Positions 1 through 5,297 are shown, numbered from the stretch's first letter. The stretch is 8,369 bases of DNA from JAXHUK01 sp034189725 (GCA_034189725.1 JAXHUK010000156.1:1-8369); one strand, 5' to 3'. Numbers and translations are program-made. Notes: generated by a model from the sequence alone, not told the origin.

Positions 1-224
1 GCCTTTTTCACCCTGTCCCCGAGGTCGCTGAGGTCGTTGAATGAGATAAAGCCCCAACCTCCCTTAACCAGCGCGCGGACATTCCCTCCAATGCTGGTAG
101 TCCTGCCGATATCCTCTAACTCGCGGCCGCGATACTGGATACGAGCGGCCTCCCCTTCTTCAATGCGAATCTCGATGTAGTCAGCATCATGACCTTTCAG
201 TGCTTCAGTTATTTGATCTCGCAT
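1..224 (-). CDS. tldD: TldD/PmbA-family metalloprotease homologue, N-terminal part only
   Basis: The minus strand reads 74 codons from an ATG at 224 before leaving the window, so only the N-terminus is present. The protein begins MRDQITEALKGHDADYIEIR and continues with IQYRGRELEDIG, SIGGNVRALVKGGWGF and a segment ending DLGDRVKK. This pattern (a short helix, then an acidic 'DYIEIR' strand, then a 'GG.VRAL..GGWGF' strand) is typical of the N-terminal domain of TldD/PmbA proteins. Family members act in the cytoplasm, often as a TldD-TldE pair, and cleave modified peptides such as microcins or degrade unfolded peptides. The catalytic HExxxH-type metal site lies further on and is not visible, so TldD cannot be separated from its non-catalytic partner TldE/PmbA. 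A good Shine-Dalgarno match, AAGGTGG, sits at 232-238 with 7 nt to the ATG, which fixes the start. The family call is fairly sure; the exact paralogue is not. Confidence 0.8.
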   Translation of the reverse strand, partial: MRDQITEALKGHDADYIEIRIEEGEAARIQYRGRELEDIGRTTSIGGNVRALVKGGWGFISFNDLSDLGDRVKK

Positions 225-581
225 AATTACCCCACCTTATATCTATATGTTATATCAACGGAACGGAACGAACGTGCTGCGATACAGATCGGCCTCCTGT
301 TTACGGCCACTGAGTCCAGATCACAACGTACGTTCAATTATATGTCCGATGAGAGGAAAAAGCCAGCCGTTGGAGGATACAGGTAGTGCAGAGGGTGTAG
401 CGGTCGCGGGCCCATGGTATATTATTTATAAAGGGTGCGGTGAAATCCGCGGTATCGAGGAGTTAGTCACGCAGAAGAGCATCCCGGGGCAAGGGTCGGG
501 CTCGGCGGTGAACCGGAAGGCTACTGTCATATCTCTATGAAGAGATTCGGGAGAATCTTGGAAGATAAAGGGAGGATTGTG
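225..581. other. Non-coding stretch, 357 bp, no gene recognised
   Basis: No reading frame on either strand resembles a known family. The longest open frame (plus, 247-540) has no ribosome binding site and a composition that does not look like protein. Visible structure is limited to short hairpins: GCGG-TGAAAT-CCGC at 437-450, a 5-bp stem TCTCT-ATGA-AGAGA around 531-544, and an overlapping 6-bp stem AGATTC-GGGA-GAATCT just after it, which compete for the same AGA. There is also a short tandem of GGAAC units near 259-270. I see no riboswitch class I can name. Confidence 0.5.
337..365 (-). promoter_or_regulatory. Possible promoter for the tldD-like gene
   Basis: On the minus strand there is a perfect TATAAT at 342-337, preceded by a 17-bp spacer and a poor -35 (TGGCTT, 365-360). 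A transcript from here would carry a leader of about 105 nt before the ATG at 224. The -10 match is seen directly. The weak -35 and the chance of a TATAAT arising in A+T-rich DNA keep confidence low. Confidence 0.35.
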
Positions 582-776
582 TTATAGTACCGGTTTGCCA
601 GAACCCGTCTTGACCGTCTCAACCGGCGTGGTTGCCACGCCCAGCTTTGGCGCATCAATCAGGGCATTGCGCTTTCTCCGCCTTGCCCGAAAGAAGTAAT
701 CTATGGCCAGAATTATCACTAATAGAGCACCACCAGCCGAGACAGTAAACGCCGTATCTAATAGTAACTCTTGCAT
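582..776 (-). CDS. Small single-pass membrane protein, function unknown
   Basis: This is a 64-residue protein of no recognised family. Residues 1-8 are short and mildly acidic. Residues about 9-29 form one hydrophobic segment (FTVSAGGALLVIILAIDYFF), followed at once by a strongly basic stretch RARRRKR at about 30-37. By the positive-inside rule this predicts N-terminus out and C-terminus in the cytoplasm. The remaining tail of about 27 residues is polar, with TTPVETVKTGSG near the end, and shows no domain. There are no cysteines, so it is not a lipoprotein. The ATG at 776 is preceded by a purine-rich GAGGGAGAG about 5 nt away, a credible ribosome binding site. A CATAAT -10-like hexamer lies at 815-820, and a hairpin (791-808) sits between the two. 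It stands alone, divergent from dnaA. The membrane helix plus basic flank plus ribosome binding site argue that it is a real gene, but no homology supports it. Confidence 0.55.
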   Translation of the reverse strand: MQELLLDTAFTVSAGGALLVIILAIDYFFRARRRKRNALIDAPKLGVATTPVETVKTGSGKPVL

Positions 777-790
777 TTCGCTCTCCCTCT

Positions 791-808
791 GTCGGCAACT
801 CTTCCGAC
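791..808 (-). repeat. Hairpin in the leader of the small membrane protein gene
   Basis: Perfect 5-bp arms GTCGG (791-795) and CCGAC (804-808) flank an 8-nt loop. On the minus-strand transcript this hairpin lies just upstream of the ribosome binding site of the gene starting at 776. It could influence translation, but the stem is short and may be incidental. Confidence 0.3.
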
Positions 809-882
809 CTTACGATTATGCTTCCTTACTATCTATTTTGGCGTAAACTGCAATCTTTACAATCCATCTACAGTACTGCCTC

Positions 883-904
883 GGGTGTTACTATAGTAAT
901 ACTC
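883..904. repeat. Palindromic element with core TTACTATAGTAA
   Basis: The core at 888-899 is a perfect 12-bp palindrome. As RNA it extends to a 9-bp stem (883-891 with 896-904, including two G-U pairs) with loop UAUA. It lies midway between the divergent small membrane protein gene and dnaA. An operator for a dimeric regulator is one reading; a transcript hairpin is another. No T-tract follows, so it is not an intrinsic terminator. Confidence 0.4.
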
Positions 905-934
905 AGAGTTACGAACTGGCACCACCTCATGTCC

Positions 935-962
935 TTGCCTCGTACAGGTGTCTGAGAGGCAA
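935..962. repeat. Inverted repeat TTGCCTC...GAGGCAA
   Basis: Perfect 7-bp arms at 935-941 and 956-962 are separated by 14 nt in the intergenic region upstream of dnaA. No run of T follows on either strand, so termination is unlikely. Function is unknown; a protein binding site or leader structure are both possible. Confidence 0.35.
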
Positions 963-1097
963 CTTAACAATCGTATACAGCGTCACATAATTCTTCCAAA
1001 ATGTCCCGAAAAACCGCGACAAAACATATTGACCGTTACCCCACCTTCTGTTATGCTTCTACTCGGTTACCCCTTTCCAGTCAGCATCTAATTAATG

Positions 1098-1126
1098 TTG
1101 CCCAGAGCAATAAGGTAGTATATTTT
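1098..1126 (+). promoter_or_regulatory. Possible dnaA promoter
   Basis: TTGCCC (1098-1103) and TATTTT (1121-1126) are separated by exactly 17 bp on the plus strand. This would give a leader of about 190 nt before the preferred dnaA start at 1322, containing the inverted repeats at 1179-1250. Both hexamers are only partial matches. A TATAAG within the palindrome at 1224-1237 is an alternative -10 but lacks a -35. Confidence 0.3.
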
Positions 1127-1178
1127 CCCCTGCCAGATGTATCTATGGAAAGGGATCTATCCTCAAGGAGAAATACGC

Positions 1179-1205
1179 TGAAAGTCCTGGAAAGTTCCGC
1201 TTTCA
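1179..1205 (+). repeat. Nested inverted repeat in the dnaA leader
   Basis: Outer arms TGAAAG (1179-1184) and CTTTCA (1200-1205) enclose an inner GGAA-AG-TTCC. It lies about 120 nt before the preferred dnaA start. It could be an operator or an RNA hairpin. There is no T-tract. Confidence 0.35.
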
Positions 1206-1223
1206 AGTGCTTTTCCTTGGGGT

Positions 1224-1250
1224 GTTCTTATAAGAACTGCGAAAGCGTTC
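1224..1250 (+). repeat. Perfect palindrome GTTCTTATAAGAAC plus adjacent hairpin, dnaA leader
   Basis: Positions 1224-1237 are a perfect 14-bp palindrome. Its right half (GAAC) is reused by an adjacent hairpin, GAAC(T)GC-GAAA-GCGTTC (1234-1250), which has a GNRA-type loop and a single bulged T. The two structures share bases and are therefore mutually exclusive as RNA. The palindrome also contains TATAAG, a possible -10, so a bound regulator could block transcription. The site is about 85-98 bp upstream of the preferred dnaA ATG. It is not the usual Gram-positive SOS box, which has GAAC before GTTC with 4 bp between. Confidence 0.45.
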
Positions 1251-1321
1251 TTTCTTGTGCGCTGGAACCCCCAAACCCCGGGGTAAAGGCCGCTTTGTTA
1301 AGCCGTGGTATCGAGGACAGT

Positions 1322-2671
1322 ATGAAAGCAAGAGCGGCAGCAGAAATCTGGCAGGCAACACTCAAGGAACTCCGAGGGCGAGTAAGCGCTTCAAATTATA
1401 AGACGTGGCTGAACAATACTGTAGGGCTTTCTTTACAGGATGGTAGTTTCGTAGTCGGCGTGCCCAGCACCTTTGTTACTGACTCTCTGGAACAGCGGCT
1501 CCTCCCCCTGATTGAGAAGACCATATCTAGCATTGCCGGGCACCCCACGAAGGTACAATTTCAGGTACATCTCGGCGAGGAAGGCGGGGAACTGGGACCG
1601 ATACCTCCTGTATTCTCCGGGCTGAGATCCGGTCAGCGTGCCGCCTCGCAAAAGTTCAATCGCAGGTATACATTCGACGCATTTGTTGTCGGCAGTTGCA
1701 ACCGTCTGGCACATGCTGCCGCTCAGAGGGTAGCGAATGAGCCTGGTAGCAGCTATAATCCACTGTTCCTCTACAGTGGGTCGGGATTGGGAAAAACACA
1801 CCTCATGCATGCCATCGCCTGGGGGGCCTTGCGGTCATGCCCCCGGGTAATGTACGTAACTGGCGAGCAGTTCACCAATGAGTTCATCAGTGCTATCAGA
1901 GAGGGCAGGAGCGAGGATTTCAGGAATAAATATCGCAGTGTGGATGTCTTGCTCCTCGATGATATTCAGTTCATTGCTGGCAAAGAGCAGACCCAGGAGG
2001 GCTTCTTTCACACCTTCAATGACTTGCATAACGCAAATAGCCAGATCGTTATCAGTTGCGACCGTCCCCCCAAATCGGTAAACCTGCTTGAGGACAGGTT
2101 ACGCTCTCGCTTCGAGTGGGGTCTTATTGCTGATATGCAACCACCCGATTTAGAAACCAGGATCGCTATACTGCAAACGAAGGCTGACGACCAGAAAGCC
2201 GCGGTTCCGCTGGATGTGTTCGACCTCATTGCCCGACGCATCCAGAAAAATATCCGTGAGCTTGAGGGAGCACTCAATCGCGTACTGGCGTATGCCAAAC
2301 TTACCAAGGAACCCCTCACACCCGAACTTGCAGCTCAGGCTTTGTTGGAGATAACCACCGATGCCCACCGGCATCACTTCACCCCGGATACCATCATCAG
2401 CACCATTGAGGCATACTACAGCCTGCCCAAACAATCCTTAAAAGGGAAAAAGCGAGACAAATCGATCTCTCAGGCACGACAACTGGCAATGTACCTGCTC
2501 CGGGAGGAGATGCAATGCTCCTGGACTATGATAGGGCAGGAGCTAGGCGGTAGAGACCATAGTACGATACTCCATGGATATCAGAAAATCAGCGTCGATA
2601 TCAATACGGATACTATTCTGCGCCGTGATCTGATTGACATTAGGGACAGGCTCTACAAACAAACGGCCTGA
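1322..2671 (+). CDS. dnaA: Chromosomal replication initiator protein DnaA
   Basis: DnaA binds DnaA boxes at oriC, oligomerises with ATP, opens the duplex and loads the replicative helicase. From the ATG at 1322 the protein is 449 residues, the usual family length. Domain I is at about 5-85 (AEIWQATLKELRGRVSASNY, KTWL) and a short linker follows. The AAA+ domain spans about 112-330: Walker A SGSGLGKTH at 152-160, Walker B LLLDD at 210-214, sensor I ISCDRPP near 244-250, the arginine-finger box LRSRFEWGL at 260-268 and sensor II NIRELEGALNR at 310-320. Domain IV (about 350-449) carries KGKKRDKSI and the signature GGRDHSTILHGY at 409-420. The open frame extends back to 1001, but the extra 107 residues match nothing, whereas GAGG at 1314-1317 places a ribosome binding site 4-5 nt before 1322. 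The next gene is obg, not the usual dnaN. I see no terminator before the putative origin. Identity is certain; the start is likely. Confidence 0.96.
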   Translation: MKARAAAEIWQATLKELRGRVSASNYKTWLNNTVGLSLQDGSFVVGVPSTFVTDSLEQRLLPLIEKTISSIAGHPTKVQFQVHLGEEGGELGPIPPVFSGLRSGQRAASQKFNRRYTFDAFVVGSCNRLAHAAAQRVANEPGSSYNPLFLYSGSGLGKTHLMHAIAWGALRSCPRVMYVTGEQFTNEFISAIREGRSEDFRNKYRSVDVLLLDDIQFIAGKEQTQEGFFHTFNDLHNANSQIVISCDRPPKSVNLLEDRLRSRFEWGLIADMQPPDLETRIAILQTKADDQKAAVPLDVFDLIARRIQKNIRELEGALNRVLAYAKLTKEPLTPELAAQALLEITTDAHRHHFTPDTIISTIEAYYSLPKQSLKGKKRDKSISQARQLAMYLLREEMQCSWTMIGQELGGRDHSTILHGYQKISVDINTDTILRRDLIDIRDRLYKQTA

Positions 2672-2710
2672 CCGCCAAACTGCGCACACGAGCTAAATGT
2701 GACATAAATT

Positions 2711-2719
2711 CGTGGAAAA
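2711..2719 (-). promoter_or_regulatory. DnaA box, one mismatch
   Basis: On the minus strand it reads TTTTCCACG, which differs from TTWTNCACA only at the last base. It is the first of three same-orientation boxes, starting 21 bp before the next. Confidence 0.55.
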
Positions 2720-2731
2720 GTTGCCATTTTG

Positions 2732-2740
2732 TGTGGAAAA
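2732..2740 (-). promoter_or_regulatory. DnaA box TTTTCCACA
   Basis: On the minus strand it matches the relaxed consensus TTWTNCACA exactly. It lies 20 bp from the perfect box at 2752, so the two sit on nearly the same face of the helix. Confidence 0.7.
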
Positions 2741-2751
2741 CCCCTCCTTTT

Positions 2752-2760
2752 TGTGGATAA
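2752..2760 (-). promoter_or_regulatory. Perfect DnaA box TTATCCACA
   Basis: The minus strand reads TTATCCACA, the strict high-affinity consensus. It is the strongest single piece of evidence for an origin here. Confidence 0.85.
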
Positions 2761-2888
2761 GTCATCTTTGTCGTTATGTCTTTTTATGTTGTCCCCTCCC
2801 TTATCCCCGTAACTCATGAAGAAAGAATACTTCAAATCTTTAATTCTTCTCAAGAACTCCACAGACAGTCCAAGTTCCGGCAAACGGC

Positions 2889-2921
2889 GTTTCCACAATA
2901 ATCACGCTTTTATTACTATTG
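2889..2921 (+). promoter_or_regulatory. DnaA box followed by a possible DnaA-trio
   Basis: GTTTCCACA (2889-2897) is one mismatch from TTTTCCACA. After a 12-bp gap come TTA-TTA-CTA (2910-2918) and then TTG. Read on the complementary strand 3' to 5' this is AAT-AAT-GAT, which fits the 3'-[G/A]AT-5' DnaA-trio described for bacterial unwinding elements. The box-spacer-trio order is as expected. Short trinucleotide runs are common in A+T-rich DNA, so this is a candidate only. Confidence 0.45.
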
Positions 2922-2923
2922 GT

Positions 2924-2953
2924 TTTACTGCCTTATAAAACATATACTATAAT
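2924..2953 (+). promoter_or_regulatory. Promoter for obg-nadD-pyrE
   Basis: TTTACT (2924-2929) and a perfect TATAAT (2948-2953) are separated by 18 bp. Transcription would begin near 2960, about 30 nt ahead of the TTG at 2992. It lies within the A+T-rich part of the putative origin, next to the possible DnaA-trio, so initiator binding could affect expression of the cluster. Confidence 0.6.
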
Positions 2954-2991
2954 TAGCTGGTTAATACTAAAGTGTGCAAAAGGGTGAAAAG

Positions 2992-4083
2992 TTGATAGAT
3001 AGAGTTGAGATTTATGTAAATGGTGGAGATGGCGGAAATGGGACGATAAGTTTCCGTAGGGAGAAGTTCGTGCCGTTCGGTGGGCCTAATGGAGGGGATG
3101 GTGGGGATGGTGGAAGTGTGTATCTGGTTGGTGACGGTAGTGTGACTACCCTGCAAGAGTTCAGGTATAAAAAGAGATTCAGTGCAAAGCGTGGTGCGAT
3201 GGGTGGCGGAAAGGATATGACGGGGAGAAGAGGTGAGGATTTGTTGATAAGGGTTCCATTAGGTACCGTAGTACGAAAAAAGCAGGATGAAGATGGAAGC
3301 TTGGTTTTTGTCGCAGATATCATTGAGCAGGGCCAGAGGGTACCGGTCGCGAAAGGGGGGAGAGGTGGCCACGGAAATGCTCATTTTGCTACACCGACCA
3401 ATCAGGCACCCCGTGTTGCCGAGAAGGGTGGTTCCGGTGAAGAGGCGTGGCTACAACTCGACCTCAAACTGATCGCCGATGTGGGCATCGTTGGCTATCC
3501 CAATGCAGGCAAGTCGACACTGCTGAGCATGGCCTCCAAAGCACGACCGAAGATTGCCGATTACCCGTTTACTACACTCGAGCCGTCTCTTGGTGTTGTT
3601 GAGATAGGGTATAATAGCTTCATTATGGCTGACATCCCGGGAATAATCGAGGGGGCACACCGTGGTGTAGGATTGGGGCTGGACTTTCTGCGACATATCG
3701 AGAGAACCAGGGTGCTGGTTCATCTGGTTGACGGTAGCTCTGATAATCCCGTATCGGATCTGAATAATATTGAAGCGGAATTGGAGCTGTACCAGGCGGG
3801 ATTGAAGGATAGACCGCGGATCGTTGCCATAAACAAAATCGATCTTCCGGATGTACGAAGCAGAATACCTCAGCTTGAAACAGACTTTTCACAGCGAGGA
3901 ATTACACCCCTGTTCATATCAGCGGCTACCGGAGAAGGGGTTGGTGATCTTATGAAGAAGTGTTTGGATGTGGTACAGCAGACCGCCAGCAGCTCCCTTG
4001 AGATGAAAGAAGATGCGGAATTTAGGGTTTTTCGACCAAAGCCTGTTACTCCGAGGAAAAAACGTCGACAGGATCAGGAGTAG
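2992..4083 (+). CDS. obg: Obg-family GTPase, lacking the C-terminal OCT domain
   Basis: Obg is an essential GTPase that binds the 50S subunit and acts in ribosome assembly and growth control. From the TTG at 2992 it has 363 residues. Residues 1-158 are the glycine-rich Obg fold (IDRVEIYVNGGDGGNG, GGPNGGDGGDGG, KGGRGGHGNAHF). The G domain follows: G1 GYPNAGKS 168-175, G2 YPFTTLEP 191-198, G3 DIPG 214-217, G4 NKID 281-284 and G5 SAA 310-312. The protein ends about 50 residues later in a basic tail, PRKKRRQDQE, where many Gram-positive and Chloroflexota homologues carry an OCT domain of about 70-90 residues. The linker motif FRVFRPKP is kept, as if cut just before OCT. Start choice: AAAGGGTG at 2979-2986 lies 5 nt before the TTG, and the protein then opens with IDRVEIYV like its homologues. 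The in-frame GTG at 2974 has no ribosome binding site and would add six residues. nadD follows after 3 nt. Confidence 0.94.
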   Translation: MIDRVEIYVNGGDGGNGTISFRREKFVPFGGPNGGDGGDGGSVYLVGDGSVTTLQEFRYKKRFSAKRGAMGGGKDMTGRRGEDLLIRVPLGTVVRKKQDEDGSLVFVADIIEQGQRVPVAKGGRGGHGNAHFATPTNQAPRVAEKGGSGEEAWLQLDLKLIADVGIVGYPNAGKSTLLSMASKARPKIADYPFTTLEPSLGVVEIGYNSFIMADIPGIIEGAHRGVGLGLDFLRHIERTRVLVHLVDGSSDNPVSDLNNIEAELELYQAGLKDRPRIVAINKIDLPDVRSRIPQLETDFSQRGITPLFISAATGEGVGDLMKKCLDVVQQTASSSLEMKEDAEFRVFRPKPVTPRKKRRQDQE

Positions 4084-4086
4084 GGT

Positions 4087-4704
4087 ATGAGAGACCAACG
4101 TATTGGCATTTTCGGCGGCACATTCGATCCTATCCATCTGGGGCATCTTATCATAGCGGAGGAAGTTCGCTGGAAGCTGTCGCTTGAGGAGGTACTCTTC
4201 GTACCCACAGGGCAACCCTGGCTTAAAGGCGAGGCCACTATCAGTGCAGCCGAACACCGCCTGGAGATGGTGCTTTCGGCTACTGCTTCAAATCCCTATT
4301 TCAGCGTTTCGACTATCGAGATCGAACGCGACGGGTCTTCGTACAGTGTAGAAACAGTCGCTGAGTTGAAGGCCAGCCTGGGCGCACGGGCTAAACTCCA
4401 CTTCATTGTAGGGCAGGACGCCCTGGCAGAGCTACCACGCTGGAAGAACCCCAGACGCCTGGTCGAGCTTTGTCAGGTGGTGGCAGTGGGCCGGCCGGGC
4501 CATGGCATGCTGGATCTGGATGCACTCGAGCCATCGATACCTGGCGCATCTGACCGCATTTTACTGGTCGACGTGCCTCAGATCGAGATCAGTGCCACTG
4601 ATATTCGAAGGCGGGTTGCCAGCGGGCTTTCCATCCGCTACCTGGTTCCCGAGGCGGTGGAAAAGTATATAGCCGAGCAAGGTTTGTATATACAAGGAGG
4701 GTAA
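4087..4704 (+). CDS. nadD: Nicotinate-mononucleotide adenylyltransferase
   Basis: NadD transfers AMP from ATP to nicotinate mononucleotide to make deamido-NAD, a core step of NAD biosynthesis in the cytoplasm. The 205 residues match the usual size. The nucleotidyltransferase motif GGTFDPIHLGH lies at 10-20 and supplies the HxGH active site. FVPTGQPWLK (38-47) matches the NMN-binding region, FIVGQDAL (107-113) and VAVGRPG (132-138) are typical, and the C-terminal ISATDIRRR (168-176) corresponds to the ISSTxIR ATP-binding motif. The ATG is 3 nt after the obg stop, with AGGAG at 4076-4080 inside the end of obg as its ribosome binding site. Obg-nadD adjacency is common in bacteria. The gene's last bases carry the ribosome binding site of pyrE. 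No unusual residue is seen. Confidence 0.95.
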   Translation: MRDQRIGIFGGTFDPIHLGHLIIAEEVRWKLSLEEVLFVPTGQPWLKGEATISAAEHRLEMVLSATASNPYFSVSTIEIERDGSSYSVETVAELKASLGARAKLHFIVGQDALAELPRWKNPRRLVELCQVVAVGRPGHGMLDLDALEPSIPGASDRILLVDVPQIEISATDIRRRVASGLSIRYLVPEAVEKYIAEQGLYIQGG

Positions 4705-4709
4705 AAGGA

Positions 4710-5267
4710 GTGACGTTAGATAGCGACGACAGGCTATTGGAACTTTTTCGGGAGCATGCGGTCATCCGCGGCGACTTTACGCTGTCCTCAGGGCTCAAGA
4801 CCTCTATCTATTTCGATGGCCGGATGCTGACCCTCTGGCCGGAGGGGGCATATCTCATCGGGAAGAGGATATTCCGGATCCTTGTTGATAGCGGAGCGGA
4901 AGCCGTTGGCGGAATGACTATGGGGGCTGATCCGATCGCAACCGCAGTAGCCGTGGTCAGCCATCTGGAGGGAACCCCCATCCCTGCATTCATTGCCCGG
5001 GGGGAGACCAAGGGACACGGGACGCAGAAACGCATTGAGGGGCCGCTGAGGGCAGGTTCTCGGGTGGCTATAGTAGATGATGTCATTACCACCGGAGGCT
5101 CGGTGCTGCGAGCTATAGAGGCGGTAGAGGCGCAGGGCTGCCAGGTGGTGAAGGTTGTGGTATTACTTGACCGCCAGCAAGGCGGTTCTGATGAGATCAG
5201 GAGGCGGGGCTACGATTTCGCCGCCATACTGAGTGCCGACGCTGAGGGTGAGGTGAGGCTCGCGTAG
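4710..5267 (+). CDS. pyrE: Orotate phosphoribosyltransferase
   Basis: PyrE joins orotate to PRPP to give OMP in pyrimidine synthesis. The protein has 185 residues, within the bacterial range. Visible parts are the N-terminal FTLSSGLKTSIYFDGR (23-38), GGMTMGADPIA (67-77), the flexible catalytic loop ARGETKGHGTQKRIEG (96-111) and the PRPP-binding motif VAIVDDVITTGGS (119-131). The loop keeps Arg97, Lys101 and His103, but the Lys that normally follows the Arg (RK in E. coli PyrE) is Gly98 here. The start is GTG at 4710. AAGGAGG at 4694-4700, inside the end of nadD, gives a 9-nt spacing, and a second purine run AAAAGGAG abuts the start codon. pyrE is the last gene of the obg-nadD-pyrE cluster and is followed by an intrinsic terminator. 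The family is certain. Function is very likely retained, since the main catalytic lysine is kept. Confidence 0.94.
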   Translation: MTLDSDDRLLELFREHAVIRGDFTLSSGLKTSIYFDGRMLTLWPEGAYLIGKRIFRILVDSGAEAVGGMTMGADPIATAVAVVSHLEGTPIPAFIARGETKGHGTQKRIEGPLRAGSRVAIVDDVITTGGSVLRAIEAVEAQGCQVVKVVVLLDRQQGGSDEIRRRGYDFAAILSADAEGEVRLA

Positions 5268-5297
5268 CTTGCCCTTGTAGCTATATAGTTGCTAAGG

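Larger units (their letters stand above)
777..1321. other. Long intergenic region upstream of dnaA, rich in inverted repeats
   Basis: This 545-bp stretch has no convincing gene. An open frame in phase with dnaA runs back to an ATG at 1001, but the 107 residues it would add are Ser/Cys-rich, match no DnaA domain and overlap several inverted repeats, so I treat them as non-coding. The region must hold the dnaA promoter and that of the divergent small gene. Inverted repeats lie at 791-808, 883-904, 935-962, 1179-1205 and 1224-1250. I see no consensus DnaA box here; CTATCCTCA near 1157 differs from TTATCCACA at two positions. Confidence 0.55.
2672..2991. other. oriC: Putative origin of replication (oriC) downstream of dnaA
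   Basis: This gene-free region of about 320 bp directly follows dnaA. It holds three DnaA boxes in the same orientation at 2711-2719, 2732-2740 and 2752-2760, about 20-21 bp apart. A weaker box-like TTATCCCCG lies at 2801-2809, and a plus-strand box GTTTCCACA at 2889-2897. A+T-rich DNA follows from about 2898 to 2973 and could serve as the unwinding element. The minus-strand open frame across 2653-2898 shows no protein character. Boxes clustered next to dnaA are the standard bacterial oriC arrangement, so the assignment is inferred with fair confidence. Strand skew was not computed. Confidence 0.7.

Noticed and set aside
259..275. Tandem GGAAC-type repeat
   Set aside because: Only about three short units; too brief to be called a repeat array.
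437..450. Cobalamin-riboswitch-like GGTGAAATCC
   Set aside because: The other conserved riboswitch elements are missing or out of order around it.
447..461. CCGCGGTATCGAGGA resembles CCGTGGTATCGAGGA at 1303-1317
   Set aside because: A 15-base match with one mismatch is expected about once by chance in a window this size, and the flanks do not align.
247..540. Open frame of 97 codons on the plus strand
   Set aside because: It has no ribosome binding site, no recognisable domain and a composition unlike the real genes nearby.
1224..1250. SOS (LexA) box
   Set aside because: The Gram-positive box needs GAAC-N4-GTTC. Here the order or spacing differs (GTTC-N6-GAAC, GAAC-N9-GTTC).
1001..1321. 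N-terminal extension of DnaA as coding sequence
   Set aside because: The 107 residues match no DnaA domain, look compositionally random and overlap inverted repeats. The ATG at 1322 gives the normal length and has a ribosome binding site.
2653..2898. Minus-strand open frame of 81 codons in the putative origin
   Set aside because: It covers DnaA boxes, has no ribosome binding site and resembles no protein family.
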